Shown: positions 1 through 9,023, numbered from the stretch's first letter. The stretch is DNA of 64,000 nucleotides from Gordonia sp. 'Campus' (GCF_022206305.1 NZ_JAKOIW010000005.1:1-64000); one strand, 5' to 3'. The notes: generated by a model from the sequence alone, not told the origin. Translations and numbers: made by a program.

Positions 1-2040
1 GCCGAAGCCCCCGCCCCGGCCGCCGATGGTCCCGCGCAGGAAACTGTCGACCAGGATGCCGCCCAGCACGGCCCCCGCGGTCGAGGTTCCCGACGACCGC
101 GGTTGCTGTGTCTGCTGCCAGCTGACCACGTCGCCCTGCGCCGCCATCAGCGCCTGGTCGGCGAGTGAACCCGAACGGCGAGCCGTGTCGGTCGCCCCGA
201 GCGGATCGGATGCTGCGGTGTCGTGAGCGGACTGCAGAAGGCGCTGCGCTTCGGCCAACCGGGTCCGCGCCGTGGACTGCACGGCGCCGCGACGGGTTCC
301 GATGAAGTCGGCGGCCGCGGACACCTTGGCCCCAGCCGATTCGAGCGCCGCGGTGAGCACCTGCGCACGCCGGGTGCGCTCCGCCGCGGCATCGCGCGCC
401 TCGGCGAGGGCGTCGTCGAGATCGGCGTCGGCGTCGACGAGGGCGGTGAACGTCCCCAACGGATCCGCGTCGAAATCGCTGCGAGCCGATGCCACCGCCG
501 CGCTCGCGGCCTCGACCGCAGCAGCTAGTTTCGGCCCGCTCGCTTCGCTCCCGGCGCCGGCCAGTTTCGGCCCGCTCGCTTCGCTCCCGGCGCCGGCCAG
601 TTTCGGCCCGCTCGCTTCGCTCCCGGCGCCGGCCAATCTCGGCCCGCTCACTCCGAACTCCGCAGCCTCGGCGAGCTCGGCCTCCACCTCGTCGATGAGC
701 GCCGGCATCCGGGAGCGGGCGACCGCGATGTTCGCGTCGGCGTGCTCGATCGCATCGAGCAGCGCGGTGGCCTGCTCGATGGATCCCTCCGCGGATCGGA
801 TGGCCGCGACGGCCGGCCCCTGCCTGCCGACCGGCATGGCGATCGCCTCCCGGCCCTGATCGGCGGTGGCCTCCGCGAAGTCGATCTGCTCACGGGCCAG
901 GTCCACGTTGTCGGCGACCGAGGCGAGGATGTCCCGCCCATGCTTCTCGACGAGGTCGATGAGCCGCCGCGCCGCCGGATCCAGCCGCGCGCGCAGACCG
1001 ACGAGTTGCTGCGTGATCGAGTCGAATCGGGCGTCGGCGTTGATCAGGAGGTCGCGCAGGGAGTCGAACGTCTCCACCTGGTCGTCGAGCGCACTGTCGG
1101 TGTCGGTACACATCGTGATGATCTGCACGAGCATGGAGCGTCGCTCGTCGTCGGTCTCGGGAAGGTTGTCGTCGAGCCGCTGCCGGACGGCGAAGGCCTG
1201 CGCGAGTTCTCTCTTCGCGCGTTCCAGTGTCGCGCTGAAGGGGGCGGTGTCCGCCTCGCCGAACTCGCCGATCGCCAGTTGCAGTTCTTCCTCGCTGGTC
1301 CGGATCGCGTTGTCGAGGTCGGTGAGCACCTCCCGCGACCACGGGTCCAGCACGTCGATCGGCTGCGCGGCCAGCTGGTCGACGGTCAGCTCCTGTTCGC
1401 GCAGCGTCTCCAGACTTCCCTCGATGCGACGCTGCTTGCGGCGGCGTGAATACAGGAACGCGCCGCCACCTCCGAGCACCGCGGCGCCCCCGACCACCCC
1501 GGCGACGATGACCCCCGTATAGCTCGGGTCCAGCGCGTCGGACAGGCCGTTGACGGCCGCGAATCCGGCGCCCGCCCAGTTCGCCTCACGCAGCTGCGGT
1601 ACGACGTCGTCGTTCGCGACCTCGTCGAGCGTCGACTGGTCGAGACCACCGATGCTGTCCGGGGCGAACAGGCGGTAAGCGCGATCCTCGGTCGCGACCG
1701 CCAACAGCGCGTCGTGATCCCCGAGTTCGCTGGCCAGGGCCGTCTGGTCGGCCCACTGCTCGCTAGTGAGACCGCCGAAGTCGCGCACGTACACGATCCA
1801 CATCTGGACACCGTGCGCGTTGTACAGCGAGTCGACAGCGGCCTCGAGGTCCGTGCGCTCCGCGGCGGTGATCGCATCCGCCGAGTCGACGACGTACGTG
1901 GGGAGGCGGGTGGGCGCGTCGGCCGTCGCCGTGCCCGGACCCGGCGACATCAGGGCCAGGAAGAGGCCCAGCAATGCCACCAGCCCGGCCACCCCGACAG
2001 ATCGCTTCGGTCCGCTCCCCGTTGCCGACACTCGATGCAT
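1..2040 (-). CDS. TPM-domain membrane protein (C-terminus beyond the window)
   Basis: Read on the minus strand from ATG at 2040; an in-frame GTG lies two codons upstream at 2046. The frame stays open to base 1, so the 3' end is outside the window. The protein has an N-terminal signal peptide (about residues 12-42, ending near TATADA). A TPM-type (TLP18.3/Psb32/MOLO-1) domain follows with YVVDSADAIT and MWIVYVRDFGG motifs (about 45-165). One membrane segment (about 173-195) ends in a basic RRRKQRR stop-transfer. A long Ala/Glu-rich, probably coiled-coil cytoplasmic region follows. That region contains three perfect 12-residue repeats (LAGAGSEASGPK) encoded by a GC-rich DNA repeat. TPM proteins are envelope proteins, in some cases linked to phosphatase activity or photosystem repair. 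The role here is not known. Confidence 0.75.
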   Translation of the reverse strand, partial: MHRVSATGSGPKRSVGVAGLVALLGLFLALMSPGPGTATADAPTRLPTYVVDSADAITAAERTDLEAAVDSLYNAHGVQMWIVYVRDFGGLTSEQWADQTALASELGDHDALLAVATEDRAYRLFAPDSIGGLDQSTLDEVANDDVVPQLREANWAGAGFAAVNGLSDALDPSYTGVIVAGVVGGAAVLGGGGAFLYSRRRKQRRIEGSLETLREQELTVDQLAAQPIDVLDPWSREVLTDLDNAIRTSEEELQLAIGEFGEADTAPFSATLERAKRELAQAFAVRQRLDDNLPETDDERRSMLVQIITMCTDTDSALDDQVETFDSLRDLLINADARFDSITQQLVGLRARLDPAARRLIDLVEKHGRDILASVADNVDLAREQIDFAEATADQGREAIAMPVGRQGPAVAAIRSAEGSIEQATALLDAIEHADANIAVARSRMPALIDEVEAELAEAAEFGVSGPRLAGAGSEASGPKLAGAGSEASGPKLAGAGSEASGPKLAAAVEAASAAVASARSDFDADPLGTFTALVDADADLDDALAEARDAAAERTRRAQVLTAALESAGAKVSAAADFIGTRRGAVQSTARTRLAEAQRLLQSAHDTAASDPLGATDTARRSGSLADQALMAAQGDVVSWQQTQQPRSSGTSTAGAVLGGILVDSFLRGTIGGRGGGFG
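527..650. repeat. 36-bp GC-rich tandem repeat inside the TPM-protein gene
   Basis: Three identical 36-bp units occupy 527-562, 563-598 and 599-634, followed by a decayed partial unit to about 650. Each contains the core GCTCGCTYCGCTCCCGGCGC on the plus strand. The period is 12 codons, so the minus-strand reading frame is kept (LAGAGSEASGPK three times). The same core, in the other orientation relative to its host gene, is duplicated in the hydrolase gene at 4313-4387. Confidence 0.9.
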
Positions 2041-2115
2041 GATCACGAATTTAACCAGCCACCGCATTCGGGTGAGTGTAGGACCGAAGGCGACCGGAAA
2101 CGGTCCCCGCTGCGG

Positions 2116-2907
2116 TCAGTTGCGCGAGTCGCGCCACCGGCAGAGCGCCTCGAGGGCGGTGAGGTCGTAGTCCGGCCCGTTGACGCCGACCGTCAGCAGG
2201 GTCACGCCCTCATCGGCCAGCGCGTCGGCGTCCCTCAGCAGGGCGTCGACGTCGCCGTCGTACTGCACGCCCGACGATCGCTCGATGGTCTCCGGGTCCC
2301 GACCGACCGCCGCGCAGTGCTCGGCCAGCACCTTGGACTTGTGTCGGTACTGCTCGACGTCGTTGAAGCCGTGCCAGATGTCGCCGTGTTCGGCGATGTA
2401 GCGCAGGGTCTTCTTCTCGCCGCTGCCGCCGACGAGGATCGGGATGTCGCGCTTCGGGGCCGGATTGAGTTTGGCCAGTCGGGACTTGATCCGCGGCAGC
2501 GCGGCACCGAAGTCGTTCAGCCGCGACCCGACCGTGCCGAAGTCGTAGCCGTACTCGTCGTAGTCCTTCTGGAACCAGCCGGCGCCGACACCGAGGATCA
2601 GACGCCCGCCGCTGATGTGGTCGACGGTGCGGGCCATGTCCGCGAGCAACTCCGGATTGCGGTACGAGTTGCAGGTCACCAGCGCGCCGATCTCGACGCG
2701 CGAGGTCTGCTCGGCCCACGCGCCGAGCATCGTCCAGCATTCGAAGTGTTCACCCTCGGGCTCGCCGTACAGGGGATAGAAGTGGTCCCAGTTGAACGCG
2801 ATGTCGACACCCGTGTCCTCGGCGCGCCGGACCGCGTCGCGGATCAACGAGTACTCGGGAGCGTGCTGGGGTTGGATCTGGACACCGATGCGAATGGGGA
2901 AGGCCAT
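2116..2907 (-). CDS. LLM-class F420-dependent oxidoreductase
   Basis: 263 residues, complete. Luciferase-like monooxygenase fold of the actinobacterial F420-dependent type. It opens with IRIGVQIQPQHAPEY, has the strand-helix block AFNWDHFYPLYG, the family signature GGRLILGVGAGWFQKDYDEYG (residues about 100-120) and the C-terminal ILVGGSGEKKTLRYIAEHGDIW phosphate-binding stretch. The substrate cannot be told from sequence. The ATG at 2907 is preceded by CACACT seven bases upstream, a possible -10 for a short-leader or leaderless transcript. The gene stands alone between the TPM gene and a divergent methyltransferase. Confidence 0.87.
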   Translation of the reverse strand: MAFPIRIGVQIQPQHAPEYSLIRDAVRRAEDTGVDIAFNWDHFYPLYGEPEGEHFECWTMLGAWAEQTSRVEIGALVTCNSYRNPELLADMARTVDHISGGRLILGVGAGWFQKDYDEYGYDFGTVGSRLNDFGAALPRIKSRLAKLNPAPKRDIPILVGGSGEKKTLRYIAEHGDIWHGFNDVEQYRHKSKVLAEHCAAVGRDPETIERSSGVQYDGDVDALLRDADALADEGVTLLTVGVNGPDYDLTALEALCRWRDSRN

Positions 2908-3061
2908 GTCGACCAGTGTGCCTGCTACCGGCAGGATCGTCGACGTCGGCGCGAAACCCGGTGACGGTCAAGCGCTCTCGGACGCGTGCGCACCACGGCC
3001 GATTCTTGCCGAATCGGCAACCGTTCTGGCCTCTGACGACGGCGCGTGTCACAGTCGGATC

Positions 3062-3703
3062 ATGACCGGAAACCACCACGCCGACGCCGCGACCGATTCA
3101 CCGAAACCGAACGACCCCGGAACCGCGGAGGGATGGGACGCGCGCTACAGCAGCGCCGACCGTCTGTGGACCTCCGACGTCAACCCGGCGCTGGTCGCCG
3201 AGGTGTCGGACATCGCGCCGGGCACCGCGCTCGACGTCGGATCGGGCGAGGGGGCCGATGCACGGTGGCTCGCCGACCGTGGCTGGCAGGTCACGGCCCT
3301 CGACATCTCGCAGGTCGCGATCGACAGGGCCCGCGAGATCGATCCCCGACCGTCCATCACCTGGTTGCGTGCCGACGTGATCGCCGACGCGGTGCCGGCC
3401 GCCGACGTCGATCTCGTGACCATGCACTACTTCCCGATCCCCAAGGCGAACCTCGACGCCGCTCGCCGGTTGGTCGACGCCGTCGGGCCCGGCGGAACCC
3501 TGCTGGTGGTGGCACACGCCCCGGACGGCGTGCGGGCCCACGGATTCGACCCGGACGCCTACGTTCAGCCCGGCGACTTCGCCGCACTCCTCGGCGACGG
3601 GTGGGAGATCGAGACCGACGAGACCCGCGAGCGCGGTAGGGCCGCCGGGGGCGGTCACCACACCCACGATGTGCTGCTGCGCGCACGACGGCGCGCCGGC
3701 TGA
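3062..3703 (+). CDS. class I SAM-dependent methyltransferase
   Basis: 213 residues from ATG 3062. The reading frame is open further upstream, but recognisable domain sequence begins just after this ATG. Motif I is LDVGSGEGADARWLA (about residues 57-71), with the acidic end of strand 2 in VTALDIS and motif IV in VDLVTMHYFPIPK. The small size and layout resemble TehB/thiopurine-type or general methyltransferase-domain proteins. Acceptor unknown. A strong hairpin follows the stop codon. The gene is transcribed divergently from the F420 oxidoreductase. Confidence 0.82.
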   Translation: MTGNHHADAATDSPKPNDPGTAEGWDARYSSADRLWTSDVNPALVAEVSDIAPGTALDVGSGEGADARWLADRGWQVTALDISQVAIDRAREIDPRPSITWLRADVIADAVPAADVDLVTMHYFPIPKANLDAARRLVDAVGPGGTLLVVAHAPDGVRAHGFDPDAYVQPGDFAALLGDGWEIETDETRERGRAAGGGHHTHDVLLRARRRAG

Positions 3704-3709
3704 GATCAC

Positions 3710-3746
3710 GTTGCGGTTGCTCCCGGAAGCCGGGACCGACCGCAAC
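3710..3746 (+). terminator. hairpin terminator after the methyltransferase
   Basis: Two nested perfect stems: GTTGCGGT (3710-3717) pairs with ACCGCAAC (3739-3746), and TCCCGG (3721-3726) with CCGGGA (3730-3735), around an AAG loop. It starts six bases after the stop codon. There is no U-tract, as is common in actinobacterial terminators. Confidence 0.7.
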
Positions 3747-3770
3747 CTGATCCCCGGCGAGCTCGCGGAT

Positions 3771-3792
3771 TGAGTGCACACCTGTACACTCA
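3771..3792 (+). promoter_or_regulatory. 22-bp palindromic operator overlapping a leaderless promoter
   Basis: The arms TGAGTGCACA and TGTACACTCA form a near-perfect palindrome (one mismatch) around CC. The right arm contains TACACT (3785-3790), which fits a -10 box placed six bases before the ATG at 3797, so the transcript is probably leaderless. A repressor bound here would cover the promoter. A TetR-like binder is a guess from the site's size. Confidence 0.6.
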
Positions 3793-3796
3793 GGGC

Positions 3797-5128
3797 ATGA
3801 CCGCAACGACCACGCGCGAGACCGAACTGCGGGCCCTCGCCCACCTCGGCCTCTACGAGGTGGGGGCAGCCACACGCGGCATCGGTTCGATGCACCGGGT
3901 CATCTCCGGTGGCGTCTTCCGAATGCTCCGGCCGGTGCTGGGCAGCTCCGTCGACACGGCGCGGATGGTCCACGATGCCGTCAGCGAGGGCACCTACAAC
4001 TCCATCGTCGCGGCACTCGACGCCGGCAGGTCAGCGGCGGATCACGTGCCCTGGCCCGAAGGTCGCGCACCGTCGCACACCCACCGGGGCGCAGTGCTGC
4101 TCGGCATACTCAACGGACTCATCGGGGACGAGCTCGAGAGCGACCACTCGCCGCTGACGGCCGACATGTCGATCCGGGTCGACGGGCGTCCCGTCGCGCT
4201 CGGCGCTGATTCTCTCCGAGACGCCTTCCCCGACCCGACCGGACACGTCGTCGTGTTCCTGCACGGGTTGATGGAGTCCGAGTTCGCGTGGTCGCTCGGA
4301 TCGAAGCAGACAACCGGGCCCGCTCGCTCCGCTCCCGGCGCCCGCGGGGAGCAGACCGGGCCCGCTCGCTCCGCTCCCGGCGCCCGCCGTCTCACCTACG
4401 GCGACAGACTCGCCCGTGACATCGGCGCAACCGAGGTCCAGATCCGCTACAACACCGGGCGTCACATCAGCGAGAACGGTCGAGCCCTCGCCGACCTGCT
4501 CGACGCCCTCGTGCTCCTGTGGCCGACCCCGGTGACGCGGTTGACCCTCATCGGCCACTCGATGGGTGGGCTCGTCGTCCGGAGTGCCTGTCACGCAGCA
4601 GATCAGCGCGGCGACTACTGGACAGGCCTGGTGTCGGAAACGGTGTGTCTCGGCACGCCGCACCTGGGTGCGCCACTGGCCCGCGGAGTCCATCTAGCGA
4701 CGAACGCCCTACGCCGGACGCCGGTCACGCGTCCGATCGGCTCACTGCTGCGACGACGCAGCGCGGGTGTTCGAGACCTGTTCCACGGCAGCCTGACCGA
4801 CGACGACTGGATCGGTCACGACCCGGACGCGTGGTCGCAGCCGCCCGGCGCCGACGTCCCGCTGCTCGACGGCGCCCGGCATCTCTTCGTCACGGCGACG
4901 ATCACCCGCGACCCCGACAATCCGCTGGGCCGCCTGCTCGGTGACGGCCTCGTGCTCGCACCGAGTGGCCGCGGCCAGCACACGCGAGCGCGCCGCGGAT
5001 TGAAGTTCCAGGAGGGCTTCCATGTCGGCGGCGCACACCACTTCACGCTGCTGAACAGCGATGAGATCTATGACTGGCTGCTACCCAATCTCACGCCTCG
5101 AAAAGCGTTGCCGCGCGGGCGGTCATGA
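3797..5128 (+). CDS. alpha/beta hydrolase, lipase/PGAP1-like, with an in-frame repeat insertion
   Basis: 443 residues from ATG 3797; the TACACT box six bases upstream supports this start over the longer frame. Alpha/beta-hydrolase features are the oxyanion strand VVFLHGLMESEFAW, the nucleophile elbow GHSMGG (Ser255), CLGTPHLGAPLARG typical of PGAP1/triacylglycerol-lipase-like enzymes, and a C-terminal GGAHHFTLLNSDEIYDWL stretch carrying the likely catalytic His. No signal peptide is seen. Between the oxyanion strand and the nucleophile, residues 173-197 hold two copies of TGPARSAPGAR. These are encoded by the same GC-rich DNA repeat found in the TPM gene and are probably a surface-loop insertion. 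Substrate unknown. Confidence 0.82.
   Translation: MTATTTRETELRALAHLGLYEVGAATRGIGSMHRVISGGVFRMLRPVLGSSVDTARMVHDAVSEGTYNSIVAALDAGRSAADHVPWPEGRAPSHTHRGAVLLGILNGLIGDELESDHSPLTADMSIRVDGRPVALGADSLRDAFPDPTGHVVVFLHGLMESEFAWSLGSKQTTGPARSAPGARGEQTGPARSAPGARRLTYGDRLARDIGATEVQIRYNTGRHISENGRALADLLDALVLLWPTPVTRLTLIGHSMGGLVVRSACHAADQRGDYWTGLVSETVCLGTPHLGAPLARGVHLATNALRRTPVTRPIGSLLRRRSAGVRDLFHGSLTDDDWIGHDPDAWSQPPGADVPLLDGARHLFVTATITRDPDNPLGRLLGDGLVLAPSGRGQHTRARRGLKFQEGFHVGGAHHFTLLNSDEIYDWLLPNLTPRKALPRGRS
4313..4387. repeat. GC-rich repeat, two copies, inside the hydrolase gene
   Basis: Two identical 33-bp copies (4313-4345 and 4355-4387) with a 42-bp period share the core GCTCGCTYCGCTCCCGGCGC with the triplicated repeat at 527-634. 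The period is a multiple of three and the gene stays open. Relative to coding direction, the element is inverted compared with its orientation in the TPM gene. Confidence 0.88.
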
Positions 5129-5184
5129 TGACCGGCGAACATCCGCGCCGCGCCCGGGGTGGAGTCTCCTGACCGACGTGGTGC

Positions 5185-5688
5185 TCACCACCGCACGGGA
5201 CCGTGGCGGTCGGTGAACGTCCCCGACGGGCCGCCCGGTCCGATGGACGCCATGGCGACGATGGCGTCGGTTCCCTCTGTCACGGTCTGAAATCCTGAAT
5301 TGTCGTTGAAATCCGTTGCGGTGTAGCCGGGATCGACGGCATTGACGAGGACTCCCGGCAAGAACTGAGCGTAGATGCTGGTCAGCATGTTGACGGCGGC
5401 CTTGCTCGCCGAGTAGCCCAGCGACGGTATCCCGTGCTCGACACGCGACGCATCGGCGCGGACGTCGAACGACCCGAGACCGGATGACACGTTGACGATC
5501 ACAGGCGCGTCGGCCTTCTTCAACAGGGGAAGGAAGGCGTGGATCATCCGCACGATCCCCACCGTGTTGGTGTCGAGTACGGACTGAACGGCGGGGCCGT
5601 CGAAGTCCCACCCGGTCGTCGACCAGGAGCGCAGAGCTGACGCCGGAACCGCGGGGGGACTGTGAAATCCGCGGTTGGTGAACCGTAT
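5185..5688 (-). pseudogene. N-terminally truncated short-chain dehydrogenase (SDR) remnant
   Basis: The frame carries the second half of a classical SDR: VLDTNTVGIVRMIHAFLPLL, the catalytic serine region VNVSSG, the YSASK active-site motif, then VNAVDPGYTATDFN and a normal C-terminus (SGTFTDRHGPVRW). Going upstream the frame is open only to a stop at 5689-5691. The Rossmann TGxxxGxG cofactor motif and the first 70-80 residues are missing because the neighbouring oxidoreductase gene begins there. A GTG at 5562 could start a 125-residue product, but it could not bind NAD(P) normally. Best read as a deletion remnant. Confidence 0.75.
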
Positions 5689-5708
5689 TCAGCGCCGTCG
5701 ACCAGAAG

Positions 5709-6638
5709 TCAGGGAAGTACGATGACTTTTCCGGCGATGCGGCCGCGCGCCGCCTCCTCGTGGAGATCGGGTAGTTCCGCCAGCGCGATCCGTCGGGTCA
5801 CCTCGACGGTCAGTGCGCCCTCGTCGACGAGTGACACCACCGCGGCGAGACGATCCCGGTTCGGTAGTACGAACACGGTCCTGGCCGCCACGTCCCGTGA
5901 CTCGTCGCCCGGGGTCGTCATGAAGGCGGTGGTACTGACGACCAGCCCGCCGTCGCGGACGGTCGCGACGTAGGCGGCGAACTGATCGGGCTCGATGGGT
6001 GCGAGATTCAGCAGCACATCGACCCTCCCGTCGAGCGCGTCGAGCAGTTCCGTGGCGGTGTGATCGATGATCTGACCGGCCCCCGCAGCCCGTACAGCCT
6101 CGAGGCTGCGGGGACTCGCGGTGGCGATCACCTGCACCCCGGCGCGGGTGGCCAATTGGATCGCGTACTTGCCCACGACGCCACCGGCCCCGACGATCAA
6201 CACCCGCTGGCCGCGCTCCAGTCTGCCCGCGTCGAACAGCGCCTGCCACGCAGTCAGGCTCACCGACGGCAGTGCCGCGGCGTCGGCGAGTGGGATGCTC
6301 GTAGGTGCGTGCACCAGCGACTCGGCCGGTGCGACGACGTATTCGGCTGCGCCGCCGTCGTGCTCCATGGGGAGAAATCCGATGACGGCGTCGCCGATCT
6401 CGAGCTCGTGAACCCCCTCTCCGAGGGCATCAACCGTGCCGGAGACGTCATACCCGGGCACGTGTGGCAACGCGATCGGGATCGGCAGGAACCCGGCCCG
6501 CATGCCGTTGTCCGCGGCGTTGAACGCCGATGCCGCAACGCGAACACGGACCTCGCCGGGCCCCGGCATCGGTTGCTCGATATCGCGGAGCTCGAGAACC
6601 TCCGGACCGCCGACCTCGTCGAACTGCACTGCTTTCAT
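5709..6638 (-). CDS. NADP-dependent zinc-type/quinone oxidoreductase (MDR family)
   Basis: 309 residues from ATG 6638, preceded by an AGAGG ribosome-binding site. The longer frame runs through the operators and is not used. MDR features are MKAVQFDEVGGPEVLEL at the N-terminus, AASAFNAADNGMRAG, the VPGYDVSGTVDALGEGV block, and the nucleotide-binding RVLIVGAGGVVGKYAIQLA followed by GVQVIATAS. Catalytic-zinc cysteines are absent, so it fits the zinc-independent quinone oxidoreductase branch. It is divergent from a MarR regulator and two identical palindromes lie between them. Induction by an electrophile or quinone sensed by that MarR protein is an inference. Confidence 0.87.
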   Translation of the reverse strand: MKAVQFDEVGGPEVLELRDIEQPMPGPGEVRVRVAASAFNAADNGMRAGFLPIPIALPHVPGYDVSGTVDALGEGVHELEIGDAVIGFLPMEHDGGAAEYVVAPAESLVHAPTSIPLADAAALPSVSLTAWQALFDAGRLERGQRVLIVGAGGVVGKYAIQLATRAGVQVIATASPRSLEAVRAAGAGQIIDHTATELLDALDGRVDVLLNLAPIEPDQFAAYVATVRDGGLVVSTTAFMTTPGDESRDVAARTVFVLPNRDRLAAVVSLVDEGALTVEVTRRIALAELPDLHEEAARGRIAGKVIVLP

Positions 6639-6674
6639 GATCTGCCTCTTGTCTTCTCGGTGTGACCGCTGTGA

Positions 6675-6692
6675 TGCTTCGAATTCGAAGCA
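6675..6692. promoter_or_regulatory. MarR operator 1
   Basis: TGCTTCGAATTCGAAGCA is a perfect 18-bp palindrome, 36 bases before the oxidoreductase start. An identical copy lies 38 bp away (start to start), so this copy probably governs the minus-strand gene. Confidence 0.8.
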
Positions 6693-6712
6693 ACTGATCG
6701 CAACGCTAGCAC

Positions 6713-6730
6713 TGCTTCGAATTCGAAGCA
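6713..6730. promoter_or_regulatory. MarR operator 2
   Basis: A second exact copy of TGCTTCGAATTCGAAGCA, ending 17 bases before the MarR ATG at 6748. It lies immediately upstream of TAGGAT (6736-6741), a plausible -10 box, which fits autorepression. Confidence 0.8.
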
Positions 6731-6747
6731 ATAGGTAGGATGGAGAG

Positions 6748-7263
6748 ATGAACGAGCGCGGTGAACACCAGTTGGACCCCGTCGAACTACAGGCGTACTT
6801 CGCACTGATCGAGGTCAGCAGTCTGGTGCGACATGAGGTGGAGCAGCAGCTACGGGACGCGGGCGACCTGAGCTACGTACAGTTCCAGCTGCTCGCCACG
6901 CTCGGCGACGCACCGGGCGGCAGCCGGCGGATGACCGAACTCGCCGACGGCGTGGTCTACAGCAGAAGTGGTCTGACCTATCAGGTCGGACTGCTGGAGC
7001 GTGCGGGATTGGTGGCGCGCGGCGTTTCGGAGGACGACGAGCGAGGGGTGACGGTCACCGTGACCGAGGCCGGCCACGGACGGCTCGCCGCCGTGTTCCC
7101 CGGTCATATCGCCGTACTGCGCCAACTGCTCTTCGACTCCCTTGACCGCGACGACGTCGAGGACCTGGCCCGCGTGCTGGGAAAGGCACGAGACCACATG
7201 CGGACGATCCCGCCGCGCTCTGCGAAGCCGCGGCGGGCAGCCGCCAAGACGAAGAAGAAGTGA
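6748..7263 (+). CDS. MarR-family transcriptional regulator
   Basis: 171 residues. Winged-helix MarR layout: VEQQLRDAGDLSYVQFQLLATLGDAPGGSRRMTELADGVVYSR is the recognition half, and the wing is LVARGVSEDDERGVTVTVTEAG. A basic lysine-rich tail (PRRAAAKTKKK) ends the protein. It is divergent from the oxidoreductase and shares two identical operator palindromes with it, so it most likely represses both. GGAGAG just before the ATG may serve as ribosome-binding site. The ligand is unknown. Confidence 0.88.
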   Translation: MNERGEHQLDPVELQAYFALIEVSSLVRHEVEQQLRDAGDLSYVQFQLLATLGDAPGGSRRMTELADGVVYSRSGLTYQVGLLERAGLVARGVSEDDERGVTVTVTEAGHGRLAAVFPGHIAVLRQLLFDSLDRDDVEDLARVLGKARDHMRTIPPRSAKPRRAAAKTKKK

Positions 7264-7307
7264 TCCCGTCTCCCGGCACGTGGCGTCCCGCCGGGTGGGC
7301 GGAACCC

Positions 7308-9023
7308 TCAGCGGCAGACAGCCCCTTGCGACGCGGAAGTCACGAGCTTGGAGTACTTCGCCAACACGCCGCGCGTGTAGCGCGGTGGCAGGGGAGTGAA
7401 TTCCTTGGCCCGCGACTCGAGTTCGGCGTCGTCGACGAGTAGGTCGAGGAGCCCGCGGCCGACGTCGAGGCGGATGCGGTCACCGTCGCGGACCAGCGCG
7501 ATCGGACCGCCGTCGACGGCTTCCGGTGCGATGTGGCCCACGCACAGGCCGGTGGTGCCGCCCGAGAACCGGCCGTCGGTCATCAGCAGCACGTCCTTGC
7601 CCAGGCCCGCGCCCTTGATGGCGCCGGTGATCGCGAGCATCTCACGCATTCCCGGCCCGCCCTTGGGGCCTTCGTAGCGGATGACGACCACATCGCCCGC
7701 GGTGATCGTGCCGTCTTCGAGTGCGTCCATCGCGGCGCGTTCGCGGTCGAAAACCCTTGCCGTGCCCTCGAAGACGTCGGAGTCGAAGCCGGCGGACTTC
7801 ACCACGGCGCCTTCGGGGGCCAGCGACCCCTTGAGGATCGTGATGCCACCGGTCGGATGGATGGGCGACTTCGTGGCCCGCAGGACCTGACCGTCCGGGT
7901 CGGGCGGCGCGATGTGCGCCAGGTTCTCGGCGACCGTCGATCCGGTCACCGTCAGGCAGTCCCCGTGCAGGAGTCCCGCGTCGAGGAGCGCCTTCATCAC
8001 CACCGGCACACCGCCGATGCGGTCGACGTCGGTCATCACATGCCGTCCGAACGGCTTGACGTCGGCGAGGTGCGGAACCCGGCTGCCGACGCTGATGAAG
8101 TCGTCGAGCGTCAGCTCCACCTCGGCCTCGCTGGCGATGGCCAGCAGGTGCAGGACGGCATTGGTCGACCCGCCGAACGCCATCACCACGGCGATCGCGT
8201 TCTCGAAGGCCTCACGGGTCATGATGTCGCGCGCGGTGATCCCGCGACGCAGCATCTCGACGACGGCGATGCCGCTCTGCCGGGCGAACTGATCGCGGCG
8301 CTTGTCCGGGGCGGGGGGAGCGGCGCTTCCCGGGATGGACATGCCGAGCGCCTCGGCGGCGCTGGCCATCGTGTTCGCGGTGTACATCCCGCCGCACGCG
8401 CCTTCGCCCGGGCAGATGGCGCGTTCGATGGTGTCGACGTCCTCGCGGCTCATCAGCCCGCGGGAACAGGCGCCCACTGCCTCGAACGCGTCGATGATGG
8501 TCACCTGACGCTCTTGGCCGTCGGACAGTGTCGCGTATCCCGGCAGCGTCGAACCCGCGTAGAGGAAGACCGACGCGAGGTCGAGGCGGGCGGCCGCCAT
8601 GAGCATGCCGGGCAGCGACTTGTCGCAACCGGCCAGCAGGACCGAGCCGTCGAGCCGCTCGGCGCTCATCACGGTTTCCACGCTGTCGGCGATCACCTCG
8701 CGGGAGACCAGCGAGAAGTGCATGCCTTCATGGCCCATCGAGATGCCGTCGGACACCGAGATGGTGCCGAATTCGAGCGGGTAACCACCGCCCTCGTGCA
8801 CACCCTCCTTGACGGCCTTGGCCAGCCGGTCCAGCGACAGGTTGCACGGCGTGATCTCGTTCCACGACGACCCGACACCGATCTGCGGCTTCACCCAGTC
8901 GTCGTCACCCATGCCCACCGCGCGGAGCATGCCGCGGGCGGCGGTCTTCTCGAGGCCGTCGGTGACGTCGCGACTACGGGGCTTGATGTCGATCTCGGCA
9001 CCGGGTTCGGTTCGCTTGGTCAT
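7308..9023 (-). CDS. ilvD: dihydroxy-acid dehydratase
   Basis: 571 residues, the usual full length. It catalyses the dehydration of 2,3-dihydroxy-isovalerate and -methylvalerate to the 2-keto acids in valine and isoleucine synthesis. Diagnostic segments are [16 protein letters not shown], the CDKSLPGML iron-sulfur cysteine motif, [14 protein letters not shown] with the second cysteine, and the C-terminal [21 protein letters not shown]. The start at 9023 is supported by TACTCT seven bases upstream (9036-9031), the pattern of a leaderless promoter. It is separate from other ilv genes here, as is common in actinobacteria. Confidence 0.97.
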   Translation of the reverse strand: MTKRTEPGAEIDIKPRSRDVTDGLEKTAARGMLRAVGMGDDDWVKPQIGVGSSWNEITPCNLSLDRLAKAVKEGVHEGGGYPLEFGTISVSDGISMGHEGMHFSLVSREVIADSVETVMSAERLDGSVLLAGCDKSLPGMLMAAARLDLASVFLYAGSTLPGYATLSDGQERQVTIIDAFEAVGACSRGLMSREDVDTIERAICPGEGACGGMYTANTMASAAEALGMSIPGSAAPPAPDKRRDQFARQSGIAVVEMLRRGITARDIMTREAFENAIAVVMAFGGSTNAVLHLLAIASEAEVELTLDDFISVGSRVPHLADVKPFGRHVMTDVDRIGGVPVVMKALLDAGLLHGDCLTVTGSTVAENLAHIAPPDPDGQVLRATKSPIHPTGGITILKGSLAPEGAVVKSAGFDSDVFEGTARVFDRERAAMDALEDGTITAGDVVVIRYEGPKGGPGMREMLAITGAIKGAGLGKDVLLMTDGRFSGGTTGLCVGHIAPEAVDGGPIALVRDGDRIRLDVGRGLLDLLVDDAELESRAKEFTPLPPRYTRGVLAKYSKLVTSASQGAVCR

